Shown: positions 32,701 through 44,337, counted from the stretch's first letter. The stretch is 64,000 nt of DNA from Carettochelys insculpta (GCF_033958435.1 NC_134141.1:101039001-101103000); one strand, 5' to 3'. Notes: generated by a model from the sequence alone, not told the origin. Made by a program: numbers and translations.

Positions 32701-35700
32701 CCATAATGAGTTAGCATAAAAATATTGTCCAAATAAGAAAGCATTTTAAAAATTTATCATACCCAAAAGGAGGACCAAGAATAGGACAGGTGCACTAAAT
32801 GAGGAGAGAAGGTCAGTAACACAAAGTGTAGTTGCCAGAACTGTACTGATCGCAGACGGTGGGGCCCCACAAGAGAGCTTAAAAAGAGCTTGTCTTTATA
32901 GGGTTCTGCTAAAAAGCTTCCCAAAGTCAAAGATTCCCTGAGTCTAGGAGGTAGCTGCCACCACCCAAGTGGGAAAGCTCCTCTTCAGAACTTAGGAAGA
33001 CACACTTGGGATGTTCCACTGGGGGTTAACCCCAAGCTTTTAACCCTTCCTTAGGAGACAGCTTGACAACAAAGAGGAAGAAATTAAGCTGCAATCTGAC
33101 AGATGACCTTTCAGTCTTAGGCATGCATTTACACAGACCCTTCTCTAGGACACCGGAGCCAAATCACTGCCTTTAACAAAAGGTGAATTGTAAACAAAAG
33201 ATTTAGATAGTAAAGCCTACTTCATTGCTAAGTGTTACAGAGCAACTAAAAAGGTAAATTAAAGCACAAAGTTACTTCCCTGGGATTCAGTTATAAGTTA
33301 CGGTGTACGGGGGGGGGGGGGTGTACATCAACCAGGCTTTGAAGTCCCCCCACCAAACCCAAAATAAAATAACCTTGATTGCATCTGACTGAACATTTCC
33401 TTTCCACTTAGATATCTGTATGCCCAGATTTCTCTGAGGTCTGGATACATACTGAACCCTCCAAGCCTGCCCAGGCTTAAACCATCTCTGTGTCTCTTGT
33501 CTCTGGTGACATAATAGACAGTTTCCCTCTCAGCAGGTAACTGCTTCAATTCAAAAATCCCCCTCTGGCTTCCCACTGGCTCACCTGGATGCCTACCAAC
33601 AGAGAACCCCCTTGTGCTCTGGGTTTAACCCTTTACAGGCATTTATATATGACAGTAGCAATGGCCAAAACATTAAATGACCCATCAAGTGACACATCAA
33701 GGAACAGTGAACATCAGAGTAAAGGGGGTAGAATCTGAGGCTAAATTAGGGAACAATCAGTTTAAGACTTACTTAGATGTCCATCATAGATGACCGGTAC
33801 CACTCAATACTGAGGAAGCACATGCTAAAGGGGAGGGATCTTGACTGTCACACGTGTCGCTCCCGACCAGTGACGCTCCCTGCCCCCACCCCTCTATGCT
33901 CAGCCCAGGGCTTCAGCATTCTCCCAGCTCCATATTACCTCTGTCTTTTTCCACATTCTTCCCCTGCTACTCCCTGCCCTCCCCCCACAGGTGCTCCCTG
34001 GGAGCCTGATGGGGAGCAGGGCAGAACTGCTTTTACCTGAGGGAGCCTGTCTCGAAGGCATCAGCGGCCAGGTACATGCACAGGCTCAGCTGCTGGGCAC
34101 GGGCTGAGTCCATCAGGAGGGAAAGAGGGGTACTCCTGCTTGCTCAGTCCCTCTCCCCGTCAGCCAAACCTATATGGCTAGAGGGCTGCTGCTGCCTCCC
34201 AGCCAAAATCATTCAGAAAGCAGCAGCTTTGGCCTGCTCCCTGCCCAGCTACCAGGGAGGGAGGTGCAGGCTGAGAAGCAGCGTCTGGCTCCTGCCCCTG
34301 GCATGAGGGGACCGACTCCTCTCTCTACTCCTCTATGTCACCTCTGGATTTTCTTCAAGTCAGCAGAGCCTGATGAACTATACAGAAACTAACTGAAGAA
34401 ATCACCGAGCCATTAGTAAAGCTGCGATTCTTACACAGACATCACACACGTCATGAATTCTGTGACCTCCCATGACTGCTCCCAAAGAATGACTGCTTCC
34501 CCTTGAAAGCACACTCACTGATGAGCCAATAAAGCAAGCAACACATTGTTGAGGGGGGAGGGGGGTGTCACATGCGGCAGTCAACTTTTTTCCTGGTATG
34601 AGTGACCAATATGAAAAAGAGAACAAACACCTCATGCCTGGGGATAGATGGAGGGGGCTGACGATTGTGTTTATGTCTACAGAAGAAAAGAATAAAGTGT
34701 CATAAAGAGCAAAGGGCTTGAGGAGCTTTAAAACATCTCTTAAAGTGATGTGGATGTAGAGCGAATACAAGAAAGCAAGGGCCATGAGGAGGAGATGAAA
34801 ATGAGGACCAAAGGGATAAAAGTGCACAGAGAAAAACAGGAAGTCTTAGAGGAGGCACGTGGGCGCTCTCTTTCTCTCTCTCTCTCTCCCCCCCACCCAC
34901 CCCCCGATTTCAGACAATGGTAGGGTGAATTCTTTTTTCTGCTCATTGACTGAATCATAATTGAAATCTACATATGTGTGCCACAGGTTTTTAATCCTAA
35001 AAATGTGACATTCAGGACTCATGATGACACATTTGCATTTCCCTGCACCAGTCTCCAGACAAAGATCAGTGTTACAGAAGGTTCCCACTTCTGTCACAGG
35101 CAGCACTCAGTACCCACTCGTTGCGGAATCTACTGTTTATTTAACTGAAATTAGAAAGAGGCGAAAACTACAGGGAATACTGCTGAACTCTGTTCTTTAT
35201 ATGTATTTCCATAAGCTGGAATTTAAATGCTGATGCCTTTAGCAGTTTGTATCGCAGCCAATGAATGCTTCCTGAGAGGGCCTGAGTAATAGCTTCTATT
35301 CCAAGCTTTTATGCAGCTGTTGATTTGGAAGCCATAGCATGGTGGCATGGTTCCACCAGAAGTGAATGCTGCTATATAAATGCTGGTGATCCTCAACTAC
35401 ACTGCAACATGTGAATAAGGTGGGTTTTGATTTTTGCAATGCTCAGTGGAGGACTGACAGTTGGGTGCCATTCACCTAAGAAGCTATGGACTGTAGTGGA
35501 CAATGGTATTTCTGCTGTGCTAGATGTTGGCAGCTAAAGGGTGGACAGATGGGGGGGGGGGGACGGACACAGCACTCCTACATGTAGGAAAGCTGGGCCA
35601 GGGCCTGTTCTGAAGTCAGTGCTGCAGACAGGACAGTTAGGGGCAGAGTTAGAGAGAGCCAGTGGACACAGACCCCCTATATGCTGGGATTGTGCAGAAG

Positions 35701-38700
35701 TCACAGCCCATAGTCCAGTCTAGAAATTGGAGTCACAGTTGCAGAGCAGCTGCAGAGGGGCAGTATTTCCTTAATGCCTCCAATACAACAGCATGCTGCT
35801 GTCTCTCTCTCTCTCTCTCTCTTGTCTAGTTAAAAACCACCTTTTTTAGGTTCTGCCAGAATTGGGTAGGGTGGGGAGGAGGAAGTGGAAGTACAACAGT
35901 ACAGAGACAACCTGGCAAACAGAATCCCCTTATCCAACCCAGTGCATGCTGCATGTACACAAAGGTTGTGTGCACCCAGACCTTGGGTACCTTCTCAGCA
36001 AAGTTCATTTACAACCTGTTTGAACAACACCATAATAGTTTGTGGCTCATAATAAGTGTGTCTCCTGAGGGCAGCAAGTCTTTGCTCTAATTTCAGTGGT
36101 GGGTTTAATGTGTGGGAGCCTGGTGGCCTGTGAGATAACAGCAGGTCAGAGTAGATCAGGGGTGTGGCACCTTTTTTTTTTGGGTAGGGGCTCACTGACC
36201 CACAGAAAAATCAGTTGGGGGGGGCCACATAAAAGCAAAAAACAAAATGAAAAACACCAAAAACCCCGCTCCCTGATGTGGCCCCTGCCTGAGAGCTCTC
36301 ACTCCTCTCCTGCTCCAGCAGCACAGTCAGGAGGCATGAGGTTTGTGGCTCCCCCCGCCCCCCCCCCCCCAGTAGATTAACCCTCACAGGGGCCTGCGGT
36401 AGGACAAAAAAGAGCGGGATTCAGGGTTCAGTGTGTGGGTGGGGGCGGCTGGGGAGCAGGTGTGGGGTCTTGGAGGAAAGGAGGGTGCAAGAGCAGGCTG
36501 GGGGAGCGGATTGGGGTCTGGATGGGAGGGAGGGTGCAGGAGCAGAAGAGGGTTGGGGGATCTCGGTGGGAGGTAAGATCCAGAAGTGGGCTGGGGACAG
36601 CAGTCGGGGGGGGGGTCAGGAGTGGCTAGCGGGGAGGGGGTCAGGGTGGCAGGGAAGGTGCAGGAGCAGCGTGGGGGAGTCTAAGCAGGAGACAGGAGCA
36701 TGAGTTACCTGCCGGTGGGGTCGCTTGCCTCCATACACCGCCACTGCCGCCCTCTCGCCTGACTTGCGGAACGGCAGCCTCTCCGGGGAACTTTTCCTCC
36801 CACCGCTCTCAGGCACCTGCTGCTCTGATTAGCCAGAATTTCAGCCAATAGGAGCAGCAGGCAAAGCCTCTCTGCAGGCAGTGCTGTGCCACCATTCCCC
36901 CAGCCAGCAGAAAGGATGAGGAGTGGCGCCGCCACTGCTTCCTGCCTACCACCCCACATGCTCCAGCAGAGCCCATGGGCCAGATCTGGCCTCGGCTTGC
37001 CTGATCTGTCCCGTGAGGCTCCGGGCTCCCCACCTCTGCCCCGCTGCAGGCTGGCTGCTGGGAAGGGGAGCCCTGAGCCTCGATCCAGGCAAGCTGTGGT
37101 CCAGAAGTGGCCTGGGGGTTCTCCACCCCTGGACCAGATGACCTTGTGGTTCCTTGTGGCCTTAAGTTCTGTGACTCTCTCCTTATAGGGCGTTTGAAAA
37201 TAGGCATCATCCTGTGCACCCAGGAAAGTGACCATCCACCAGGCCTGCTACTGGCACACAACTACTCCTGAGGGAACTTCCACACTGCAGCTGAACATCC
37301 CTGACTGGCCAGAGTCCACTGACTCAGGCTTGAAAAGCTCAGGCTGTGAGGCTGCTTTGTGGTGCAGATGTTTGGGCCAGACTGGAGCTGAGGCTCAGAG
37401 ACCCTGTCCCCGCTCACTGGTTTCCAGAGCCAGGGCTCCATCCAGGCCTCCCCTGAACATCTATGCGCCAATTAAACACCTCTGCAGCCTGAACTCAAGT
37501 CAGCTGACACAGGCCAGTCACAGGTGTTCAAATGCAGTGTAGATGTACCTTTGGAGAATCTAGCACAGCTATTACCCACCTACTCCTGTGGACTGGCTTA
37601 GGCAGCAACAGCAATAAGATAAGGTCGGGGGGTGGAATACCTTTGGCTTGGAACAAAAAACAAATTGAAGGAGCTTTTTCCCCCACTGCAAGAGAGGTAT
37701 TTTCCACTGCTGTTGCACAGGTCACATTGCACTGTTCCAGAGTCAGCAATCTGTGGCTTCCCCATGCAGACATGAAGCCCTAAGGTTGAGTTCACATGCT
37801 CAGAGTGAACTTCACAAAAAGACGGGACTCAAATGGCCCCATTCACTCTCAAAACAAAAAAGAAGGAATGCTGAGGACACTTGGGGCTTGATTCTGCTCT
37901 TGGACAGCTGCAGAGGCCACTGGCTTCTGTGGTGTCTGAGTGGGTGATTTTCCTACATGGCTCTGTACATTGCCCATACATGCAGCTGCAGGTCAAAGCA
38001 CCTACCCCTTTCTGAGACTTAACACAGGAAGAGCTGGGAGGAATTCTTTGCTCTGACTTGTGCAGGTTAGAGTAGCTCTTATCACAAAAACAGCAAGAAG
38101 CCCTGTGGCACCTTATACTAACAGGTATTTTGGAACATAAGCTTTCATGGGCAAAGACCTGCTTCGAAAATGCTCCAAAACATCTGTTAGTCAATAAGGT
38201 GCCACAGGACTTCTTGTTGTTTTTGCAGATACAGACTAACATGGCTCCCCCTCTGATCCTTGTTCTTATAACTGTCCCTTCTGGCTTTAAAATCTACGAA
38301 CTGTGACTATCCAGTGGAAGTCTTCACACAAGGCAAGGCTACTCCTAGCATTCCTCTCCGAGAACGGCTTGGCCAGCATGTTACATTGCCTCCCCCTAGA
38401 AAGCCACTCCTAGCTCCCTCACTTGTGCTTGAGATAATGAGCAACTTGCAGTACCAAGTGAGCAAAACACATAACATTTGCCATCAGGATCATCATTACC
38501 TGCACACAGTAACTTTGTCTGTGCTGGTTAACAGTAGCTCCGGCAGTGTGGAGGAAGGACTGCAGAGCAACACTGGTCTGGAGGACCCTGGGAAGCGGGC
38601 ACAAGCCCTCCAAATGCTCCAAGGAATTCAGGGTATGTGCACACAGAACCACCCTTTAATGATCTGTGTTATGTGATATTGGGGCAGGCCCAAGGGCTTC

Positions 38701-39602
38701 ATTCCATTTGGGGTGGTTGGAAGTCAACGGATACAGCCTGTGCAAGCCCTGCAACGCAGCCCGCAATTTCCCTTGAATCTGGCACAGGAGGTGCTAGATA
38801 GAAGAATGCTCCTTCCCCTATTCAAGGGCAAGGCATAATCCAACCCTAAGGATTTATCTGTGTCCCTGCCAATAAACACATTGCGACACAATCAAACTGA
38901 ATAGGTGCGTAGGATTTATTCCAAAAAACTCTGCACCACACACAGATTGAACCTCTCTCGTCCGGCAGCCTCAGGACCTGACTGGTGCTCAACAAGAGAA
39001 TTTGCCAGAACTCAGGAGGTCAATATTGGCTAGCACATGACCAACACTTCCACTGATTACAGGGCTCTTAGAAGACATTTTTGGGGCAAATTACAGCTAA
39101 ATAACAGCACAGAACCCTGAGAGCCAGGACTGGTGGCTGTGAATAAACATTATGTGACCACGGGAAACTTGGCCACTCCCATGATAAACTAACCCAAATC
39201 ATGCTGGATTACGGATGTTGCCCAACAAGCAAGTGCCGGATTTGAGAGGTTCAACCTGTACATATACACCACCACCACAACCATAGTGTGATGCAAATGG
39301 CATTGCCTACCTTTGGTTAGAGAATGAATCCCAAGCTTCACTTGTGAGAAATTCCCACTCCCTATTTCCCCTCGGACTCGATAGAATCCAATCCTCTTCC
39401 CCAGTGTTAATTCCTTCACCACCTTTTCATCCTGGGACATATCCTGGGTTAGCTTCTCGAACGGGGTCAGCCTGTGCTTCCTGCCCTCCTCATCTTCTCC
39501 GTAGCACTCAGCCCGCCCATAGTCCTCTCCACTGTCCTCACGATTCCACCTGGCATATCGGTGGTTTCCAAGACCTCCACCATTCATATAACTTGTTGTC
39601 AT
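29007..39602 (-). CDS. NIM1K: NIM1K, AMPK-related serine/threonine kinase NIM1 (three coding exons)
   Basis: Minus-strand exons 39602-39311, 31385-31117 and 29756-29007 join in phase to 436 residues, equal to the human protein. The start context gives [10 protein letters not shown], matching the family N-terminus, rather than the longer upstream frame. Kinase landmarks are the glycine loop GSGNFSQV (81-88), VAIK lysine 103, HRDLKAEN with catalytic Asp196, DFG at 214-216 and the T-loop [13 protein letters not shown] with Thr229, the site known to be phosphorylated by LKB1 in this family. A long C-terminal tail follows and ends CSIL. The kinase is cytoplasmic by family knowledge, and its substrates are poorly known. 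All catalytic residues are present and the gene appears intact. Confidence 0.97.
30734..30921. repeat. Long imperfect palindrome in NIM1K intron
   Basis: The left arm 30,734-30,817 (CTCAGTCTGCTACCC to AACAGGCAGGGCA) is repeated in inverse at 30,844-30,921 (TGCCCTGCCTGTTTA to GTAGCGGACTGAG). The loop is about 26 bases. The arms differ by a handful of substitutions and one 4-base insertion. It is not related to the PLE foldbacks elsewhere in the window. Confidence 0.85.
31117..31385 (-). CDS. NIM1K: NIM1K middle coding exon (residues 98-187)
   Basis: The minus-strand acceptor TTTTTTCTCTCCAG| at 31,386 is followed by [20 protein letters not shown] (ATP-site Lys103). Next comes [20 protein letters not shown] with the alpha-C glutamate, then [15 protein letters not shown]. 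It ends SAVKHM at the donor ACATG|GTAAGT. It is flanked by AT-rich introns. Confidence 0.96.
31675..31910 (-). mobile_element. PLE-end insertion (ATTAGGTGATGAGC subfamily)
   Basis: The full outer end AACAGAGAGGTAGCCGTGTT is followed by AGCAGTCATGTAGCACC, TTATTAGGTGATGAGCTTTC, GGGACAGACCCACTTCTTCA and AGATCTATAG. A tail then runs to about 31,905 and shares AATATAAAGC/TTATAAAGCA and TGACAAATC with 7,560-7,640. No coding part remains. Confidence 0.7.
32830..33655 (-). mobile_element. Probable solo LTR
   Basis: On the minus strand the block starts near 33,650 with TGTCATATATAAATGCCTGT and runs through AAAGGGTTAAACCCAGAGCA. It ends near 32,840 around TTGTGGGGCCCCACCGTC. I recognise this as a frequent reptile LTR-type repeat, but I cannot see internal gag/pol sequence or confirm a target duplication. 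A G11 run at 33,308 lies inside it. Confidence 0.4.
34866..34890. repeat. (CT)n microsatellite
   Basis: CTCTCTTTCTCTCTCTCTCT-type run followed by a C-rich block. Confidence 0.8.
35803..35822. repeat. (CT)n microsatellite
   Basis: Uninterrupted CT run of about ten units. Confidence 0.85.
36157..37131. mobile_element. Non-autonomous hAT-like element with G-rich core
   Basis: The left end CAGGGGTGTGGCACC and right end GGTTCTCCACCCCTG form an inverted hAT-type pair. Flanking 8-mers GAGTAGAT (36,149-36,156) and GACCAGAT (37,132-37,139) look like a decayed 8-bp target duplication. The target was itself a LINE 3' tail (GACCAGATGACC, CTTGTGGCCTTAAG) continuing to about 37,185. A G-rich minisatellite occupies 36,430-36,690. 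The left 100 bp recur at 58,368. Confidence 0.6.
36430..36690. repeat. G-rich minisatellite
   Basis: Imperfect units around GGAGGGTGCA(A/G)GAGCAG, GGGTCTGGATGGGAGG and runs of G4-G11 repeat several times. Four or more G-runs in close succession make G-quadruplex formation plausible on the + strand. Confidence 0.55.
38079..38262. mobile_element. PLE-end foldback copy
   Basis: The left arm AACAGCAAGAAGCCCTGTGG to GGAACATAAGCTTTCATGGG is followed by a short loop around 38,160. The inverted arm then runs CATCTGTTAGTCAATAAGGT to CTTCTTGTTGTTTTTGCAGA and ends ACATGGCTCCCCCTCTGATC. It is the same family as 4,727-4,940. Confidence 0.7.
38943..39258. mobile_element. Tigger/mariner-like MITE beside NIM1K exon
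   Basis: The left TIR CAGATTGAACCTCTC is followed by TCGTCCGGCA, and the right TIR TGCCGGATTTGAGAGGTTCA ends in ACCTG. The right side abuts TA and the left CA, a decayed TA target. It is 316 bp long with no coding content. It lies about 50 bp inside the intron from the NIM1K first-coding-exon donor. Confidence 0.65.
39311..39602 (-). CDS. NIM1K: NIM1K first coding exon (residues 1-97)
   Basis: The ATG is at 39,602-39,600. The open frame extends further upstream, but family alignment supports the [10 protein letters not shown] start. The exon includes [18 protein letters not shown], then the start of the kinase domain ([20 protein letters not shown]). The donor is ACCAAAG|GTAGGC. The 5' UTR part continues to a likely acceptor near 39,671 (TTATGTCCAG|) or about 39,697 (TTGTTCAG|). 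Residues 20-45 are the most divergent part. Confidence 0.94.
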
Positions 39603-39789
39603 AGTCCACAGAGCAGCGGTCACGTTTCCATTTGATTTAACAAGCTGTTCCAGTGGAATACGATTCAATTCTGGACATAAAAGAATTGTGATAACCTGAA
39701 CAAAAACTACCAGATGTCCAAAGATCGCTGTGGAAATGACTTAAAAACCAAATTTGCCATCATAAATATATTGCTTGTTCTATCCAACA

Positions 39790-40003
39790 CGAGAAGTAAA
39801 ATTAAAACTCCATTGGCCTTTAATCTCCGATGAGCAATTTTAAATCTTTATCTGTAAGATAAAAAAGGCTGGCTAATTAAATCTGTAAACTGTACACATA
39901 CAAAAGCAATGAGTCCATTTTCAGTGGAGTGCAAACACATGCAATACATTTGACACTTCTTTAACTTTCAGGTTCTGGTTTGCTGCCCTGAAAACACAGA
40001 CAG
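39790..40003. repeat. Local direct duplication, copy 1
   Basis: Contains GGCTGGCTAATTAAATCTGT, TACACATACAAAAGCAATGA and GTCCATTTTCAGTGGAGT, and ends TTTCAGGTTCTGGTTTGCTG. It is repeated in the same orientation at 40,738-40,947 with roughly 90% identity by eye. It lies just 5' of the NIM1K first coding exon. Confidence 0.85.
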
Positions 40004-40737
40004 GCGCACCTTCGACTAGCAGCTCAATAACCACTTTGAATAAGTCCAAAAGCTTTCAGATAATTTTGAACAGCTGATCTTAGGTAGGATTTGAAGCAGT
40101 CCTTCTCGGTTCAAAGCCAAGTCCCAAAGTTGAAAGTTGGATTTTCCTTTGATACATTTTTCAGCCAGCAAGGTTTTCACCATGACTGGGAAAAGCTTGA
40201 TCCTTCTTTTGCAGTCCTGCTGTAAAATACTCAGCACTGCATTGTTTAATTCCCATTGCCACTTTGATGTATAGAATTGCTTCTGCAGGATGCCAGGAGC
40301 AGCATAAGCTGTGCACCAGGAAAAAAAAAAGCCGCACCTCAGTCTTACTCAAGTCACATGGAAGGAAAGTACAGGATTAAGTAACTGTAATGTCACTTTA
40401 ACCCTCCTTTATTTAGACGAGCCTTCCTTAAAGCCTTGAGCCTTCTCAAAATTTTGCCTGACATGTTGTCTTCCTAAGAGAGACAAAGAAAGTCATAAAA
40501 ACCCTTTATATAAATGGCCTCATGTTTTACTGAGCTATCACAGCATAGATTGTTTAGCAATTTTATTGCCATCCTGTTTGGCTTTGGCACACACACAAAT
40601 TAGAGCTTGTACTAAAACATATTTACAAGCAATCACTTAACATGATAATAGTAAGATGTTCTCTCCTCGCTACCTGCTGATAACTGTGCATAAAGAGGAA
40701 TTTTATCAGGCACTGTTAATCATTTGTATGTATCCAC

Positions 40738-40947
40738 AATAAGAAATAAAAGACAATTGGCTTTTAATCTCCAGCGAGCAACTTTAACTCTTTATGGGTA
40801 AAATAAAAAAGGCTGGCTAATTAAAGCTGTAAACTGTACACATACAAAAGCAGTGAGTCCATTTTCAGTGGAGTACAAACAAATGCAATACATTTGACAC
40901 TCTTTAACTTTCAGGTTCTGGCTTGCTGCCCTGACAACACGGACAGG
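40738..40947. repeat. Local direct duplication, copy 2
   Basis: Same order of blocks as 39,790-40,003: GGCTGGCTAATTAAAGCTGT, TACACATACAAAAGCAGTGA, then GCAATACATTTGACACT and TTTCAGGTTCTGGCTTGCTG. The copies are 948 bp apart start to start. Confidence 0.85.
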
Positions 40948-41279
40948 TAGTGCAGCAGTTTGTGCGTAGAAGGTGTTGAAATGTTCATGAAGCTGCTGCC
41001 TTCTAGCCTTCCTCGCTCATGTACAGACACAGGAGCAAGAGCCTTACATCAACTAATGAAATAATCATTTTGCTGGCCTAATTCTATCACTTTAAATATG
41101 TGGCATTTGTGAGGTATGCAAAGGTGATGAGGACTGCCAACGAGTCAAGGCTTTGAGATGGTGCAACGTTTGAAAGGGTTGCTGCCACTCATGCCTTGGA
41201 TCTATTGCAGGGTGAAGCTATCTGGATAGAAGACAAATTCCCTGTGCTCCTAGGGTTAGGTAGAAAAATGGAAGGTATT

Positions 41280-41375
41280 GTGGGTAAGGCATTAGGTTGA
41301 GAGTCGGGAATACTGGTTTCTCTTCCTACTTTGCTGTCAAAACTTGGGCAAACCAACATTACCAGGCCCTTCCGC
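41280..41375 (+). repeat. Possible MIR-like SINE fragment
   Basis: GGTTGAGAGTCGGGAATACT with CTTCCTACTTTGCTG and ACTTGGGCAAA resembles the core of MIR-type SINEs. It is degraded, so confidence is low. Confidence 0.3.
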
Positions 41376-41564
41376 AGAGGTGTAAAACCATTTTAAGTAG
41401 GCTTCCCTGAGCACCAACCCAGGCTCTACCCTAGCTATTGCTGCTATTTGAGGCTTCCAACATAAAGTTGTGGTTTCTTTGTTGGCACCAGAACAGAATC
41501 AGAAATGCAAAACCATATGTGTAACCCACATGCTTCCTGGGCATGGCGTAGTGTCCCGGCTAGT

Positions 41565-41700
41565 GGCGATGAGCCCACTTACAGAGAGAATAAGGAGACT
41601 GCACCACAGCCTAGCTACTAGCTGGCTCTTAGCTCCTGCAGTAGAGGCGCATGCACTAAGCTCCAGAGGTTCCAGGTTCAGTTTGACCAGACATATCATG
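41565..41700. repeat. Possible tRNA-derived repeat
   Basis: AGCTACTAGCTGGCTCTTAG and a B-box-like GGTTCCAGGTTCAGT are spaced as in a tRNA head. There is no proper cloverleaf by eye. Confidence 0.25.
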
Positions 41701-42369
41701 TTACAGATGCACTAAGATGGTGCTGATGGCAAAGAAAATTAACCACAGAAGTCAGGCTCATCATGTGAATATCAGCTCTTTCAAAAGCCTGTGTCAAACA
41801 GTCAGCCTACCCATGTGGGGGCACACCCAGATTACGCAACAGTAAAGGCTCATTTTCTGCAATCATTATATATGCCAGCTGTACGAAAGTCTGAAGAAAA
41901 ATGTTTTTATGGCCTATCAGGCCTATGTGAACAGTCCTAGTGTAGTGCTCATTCTGGGCAAAGAGAGGACAGCTACAAGGCAGCTACAAGGCAGAAAGCG
42001 GAAGCTCAACATCATGGTGACAGAAATATCATGGCCATGAGAATGCTTTAACCCTGATTTCTCAATCTGTCTGTCTATCCCAACATAGAGGAAACTGGTC
42101 AAGGCATTCTCACTAGCAGGTTCTTCTGCAATTTGTGCCTAACAAGTATTTGCTTGAACCCAAAAATGGTCACTTTGAGAGCACAGCCTAAGATTAATTT
42201 AATTTCTTTTTCTGGCTCTCATGCTAATTGTAGGAGCTGCAATCTCCTGGCACTTAGGCCACTGGCTAGGTTTCCTCAGTCCTTTAACACGAGCTATTTC
42301 AGTGCTGCAGGAGGTAATGCAGTATCTGCTCCCTATTCGTGGACAATGTGGTCTTTACATTGTGTAGAA

Positions 42370-42589
42370 CAGTGTTTTTTCTATCTTTTTTCATTTGCAG
42401 ACCTCTACAATTGTTTTGAATGTAGGTGTGAACCCTTTGGGAAATCTTACACATAGTCTGTGGACATCCAGGGGTCTGTAGGCTACAGACTGAAAACCAC
42501 TTTTCTACAGTAACAACCATCTTTCACTGACCCCTTAGATACAGTCTGTGGCCCCCCTGAAACGGCAGACCACAGGCTGAACGCCACAG
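42370..42589. mobile_element. hAT-like MITE with 8-bp target duplication
   Basis: The left end CAGTGTTTTTTCTATC and right end GGCTGAACGCCACAG fit decayed hAT TIRs. The flanks GTGTAGAA (42,362-42,369) and CTGTAGAA (42,590-42,597) agree at seven of eight bases. It has no coding capacity. Confidence 0.5.
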
Positions 42590-43603
42590 CTGTAGAATTC
42601 ACCTAAATACTGTGGTGAATGGTACTGCACAAAGGCCTATAACAATAAATAATATTAAGTCTAGGAGAGGGAAAGGGAGATTGACATTACCACAGCCAGG
42701 AGGCATATTCACTGAAAGGCATCTTATGCCCCGCAGTGCTTCACTTTGGTATCTCACCTGGCTCATTAGTGCCCCACAACAGAGGGGTCACCCGCTGTGT
42801 GTCAGAGTTAGCTCCTTGCTCAAAACCAGTACTTGTGATATCAGAGTCAGAAAAAACAATGGGAATGGAGGCATAAAACTTTAGAAAAATCTCCAGATCC
42901 AGCGGTGCTGTTGTGTTAGTATTTGACTCCATTATTCAAACATTTATACCCTCATTCTTTCCGCTCAGTAACTAGGGATGGAATCCATATGCACTGGTCT
43001 CACTGAACAGTGCAACACAGAACCGGCTCGAGCCACCACCCAGTAACTTAGGAAAATTAAAAACCACTCCACGGTGCCTCTAGGAGGCAATACTTCCGTG
43101 CTGGCAAGCACTAAGTCTGCATATAGCAGAGATAACTTTAAAAAAAAAAGGGGGTGGGGTGGGGTGGAGGGAAAGGAATCTGGCGCTGCTTTGGGAAACA
43201 CCATAACCATGATTTGAATACATTGGACCATGAGCAAAACTCCTCTCCGCTCCGGCTCATAGTACATTTGACAGTGTCCTTTTCCCCCATTTTTCACTTT
43301 GTGGTGTAATAGTCCAACAAACGATCCTTTAAATGCACCAGCGGGCAGCTGGGGGGCTAAAACCCTTCTCCCTGCCTTCCCAGAGTGGCGCTGCTGTCAG
43401 CTGGACAGCAATACTGCTCTGGGCAGGGGGTTTTGCTGTGCAAAATCAGTGAAGTTAATTGGGATGAATTGTTAAAGAGAGAAAAATGTGAATGAAAATT
43501 GGGACTTCCTAAGGAAGATGACCAAAAAGCTACACACTCAAGAAAGAAGGTATCCTTGACTAAAATCACATCATGGTCACGGGTTAAGTGAAAGCAGCAA
43601 TTA

Positions 43604-43622
43604 AATAAATAAATAAATAAAA
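43604..43622. repeat. (AAAT)n microsatellite
   Basis: Four to five AAAT units, AATAAATAAATAAATAA. Confidence 0.75.
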
Positions 43623-43675
43623 GCAATACGTCAAATGAAATATTGGGGAATGTATATAGAAATCAATATAAATCA

Positions 43676-43704
43676 GAAGTTATGAAGCTGTCGCTTCATA
43701 ACTT
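43676..43704. repeat. Short hairpin
   Basis: AAGTTATGAAG and CTTCATAACTT form an 11-bp perfect stem around a CTGTCG-type loop. No T-run terminator or known RNA context supports a function. Confidence 0.5.
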
Positions 43705-44337
43705 TGATAAGAGAAGCTAAAGTTATCACTTGAAACATCCACACTTAGCAGGGTTTTGGACCATAAAAAGGATTTTTTTTAAAATAGGGGGAAAATGGCC
43801 TTATACTCCATGAATCTACAAAACAATGATAGCAACAACAACCAACCCACAATTCTCCTTTGCTACCTTTCATTTTTTAGAAGGAAGTGTTTCCTTGATC
43901 TCTTCTCTTGCCTCTGATGTTTTAATAATACTATTAATAGCAAACTTAGACATATGAGAAACCCTTTCACTAAATCAAGTATCATCAGGATTAGGCAAAG
44001 GGCCCTTTCCTGATCTCACTGAAGTCAGTGGGAAATAAGTTTAAGTGATTTGCTGGATCAGGGTCAGATTACTCAGCACTTTTCAGGATTGAGTCCTCAA
44101 TTAGATTCATTTTCAAATCTTGTGTTAGGAGCAGGGGTGTTAGCAAGAGAGAAGTTCTATCCCTGCCCACTTTTGTGGATATTGGGTGGTTAGGATGCTC
44201 ACTGCAGCCCTGTCTAACCGCTGATCCAATAAAATCTTACCACACATGTCCAGTGCAATATGGCTCAGAGATCCTACTGTAGGCTAAGGCACTCTTTCCA
44301 CTGGCCTTCCATCTAAAGATGGACTTATTCAATGGCT

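Larger units (their letters stand above)
33660..36140. other. NIM1K: NIM1K intron with simple repeats only
   Basis: Contains (CT)n at 34,866-34,890 followed by C runs, a G run at about 35,551-35,562 and (CT)n at 35,803-35,822. A G-rich region near 34,540-34,565 is also present. No exon, RNA gene or defined transposon is recognised. Confidence 0.4.

Noticed and set aside
36431..36703. Gly-rich frames of 64-90 residues
   Set aside because: Produced by the G-rich minisatellite.
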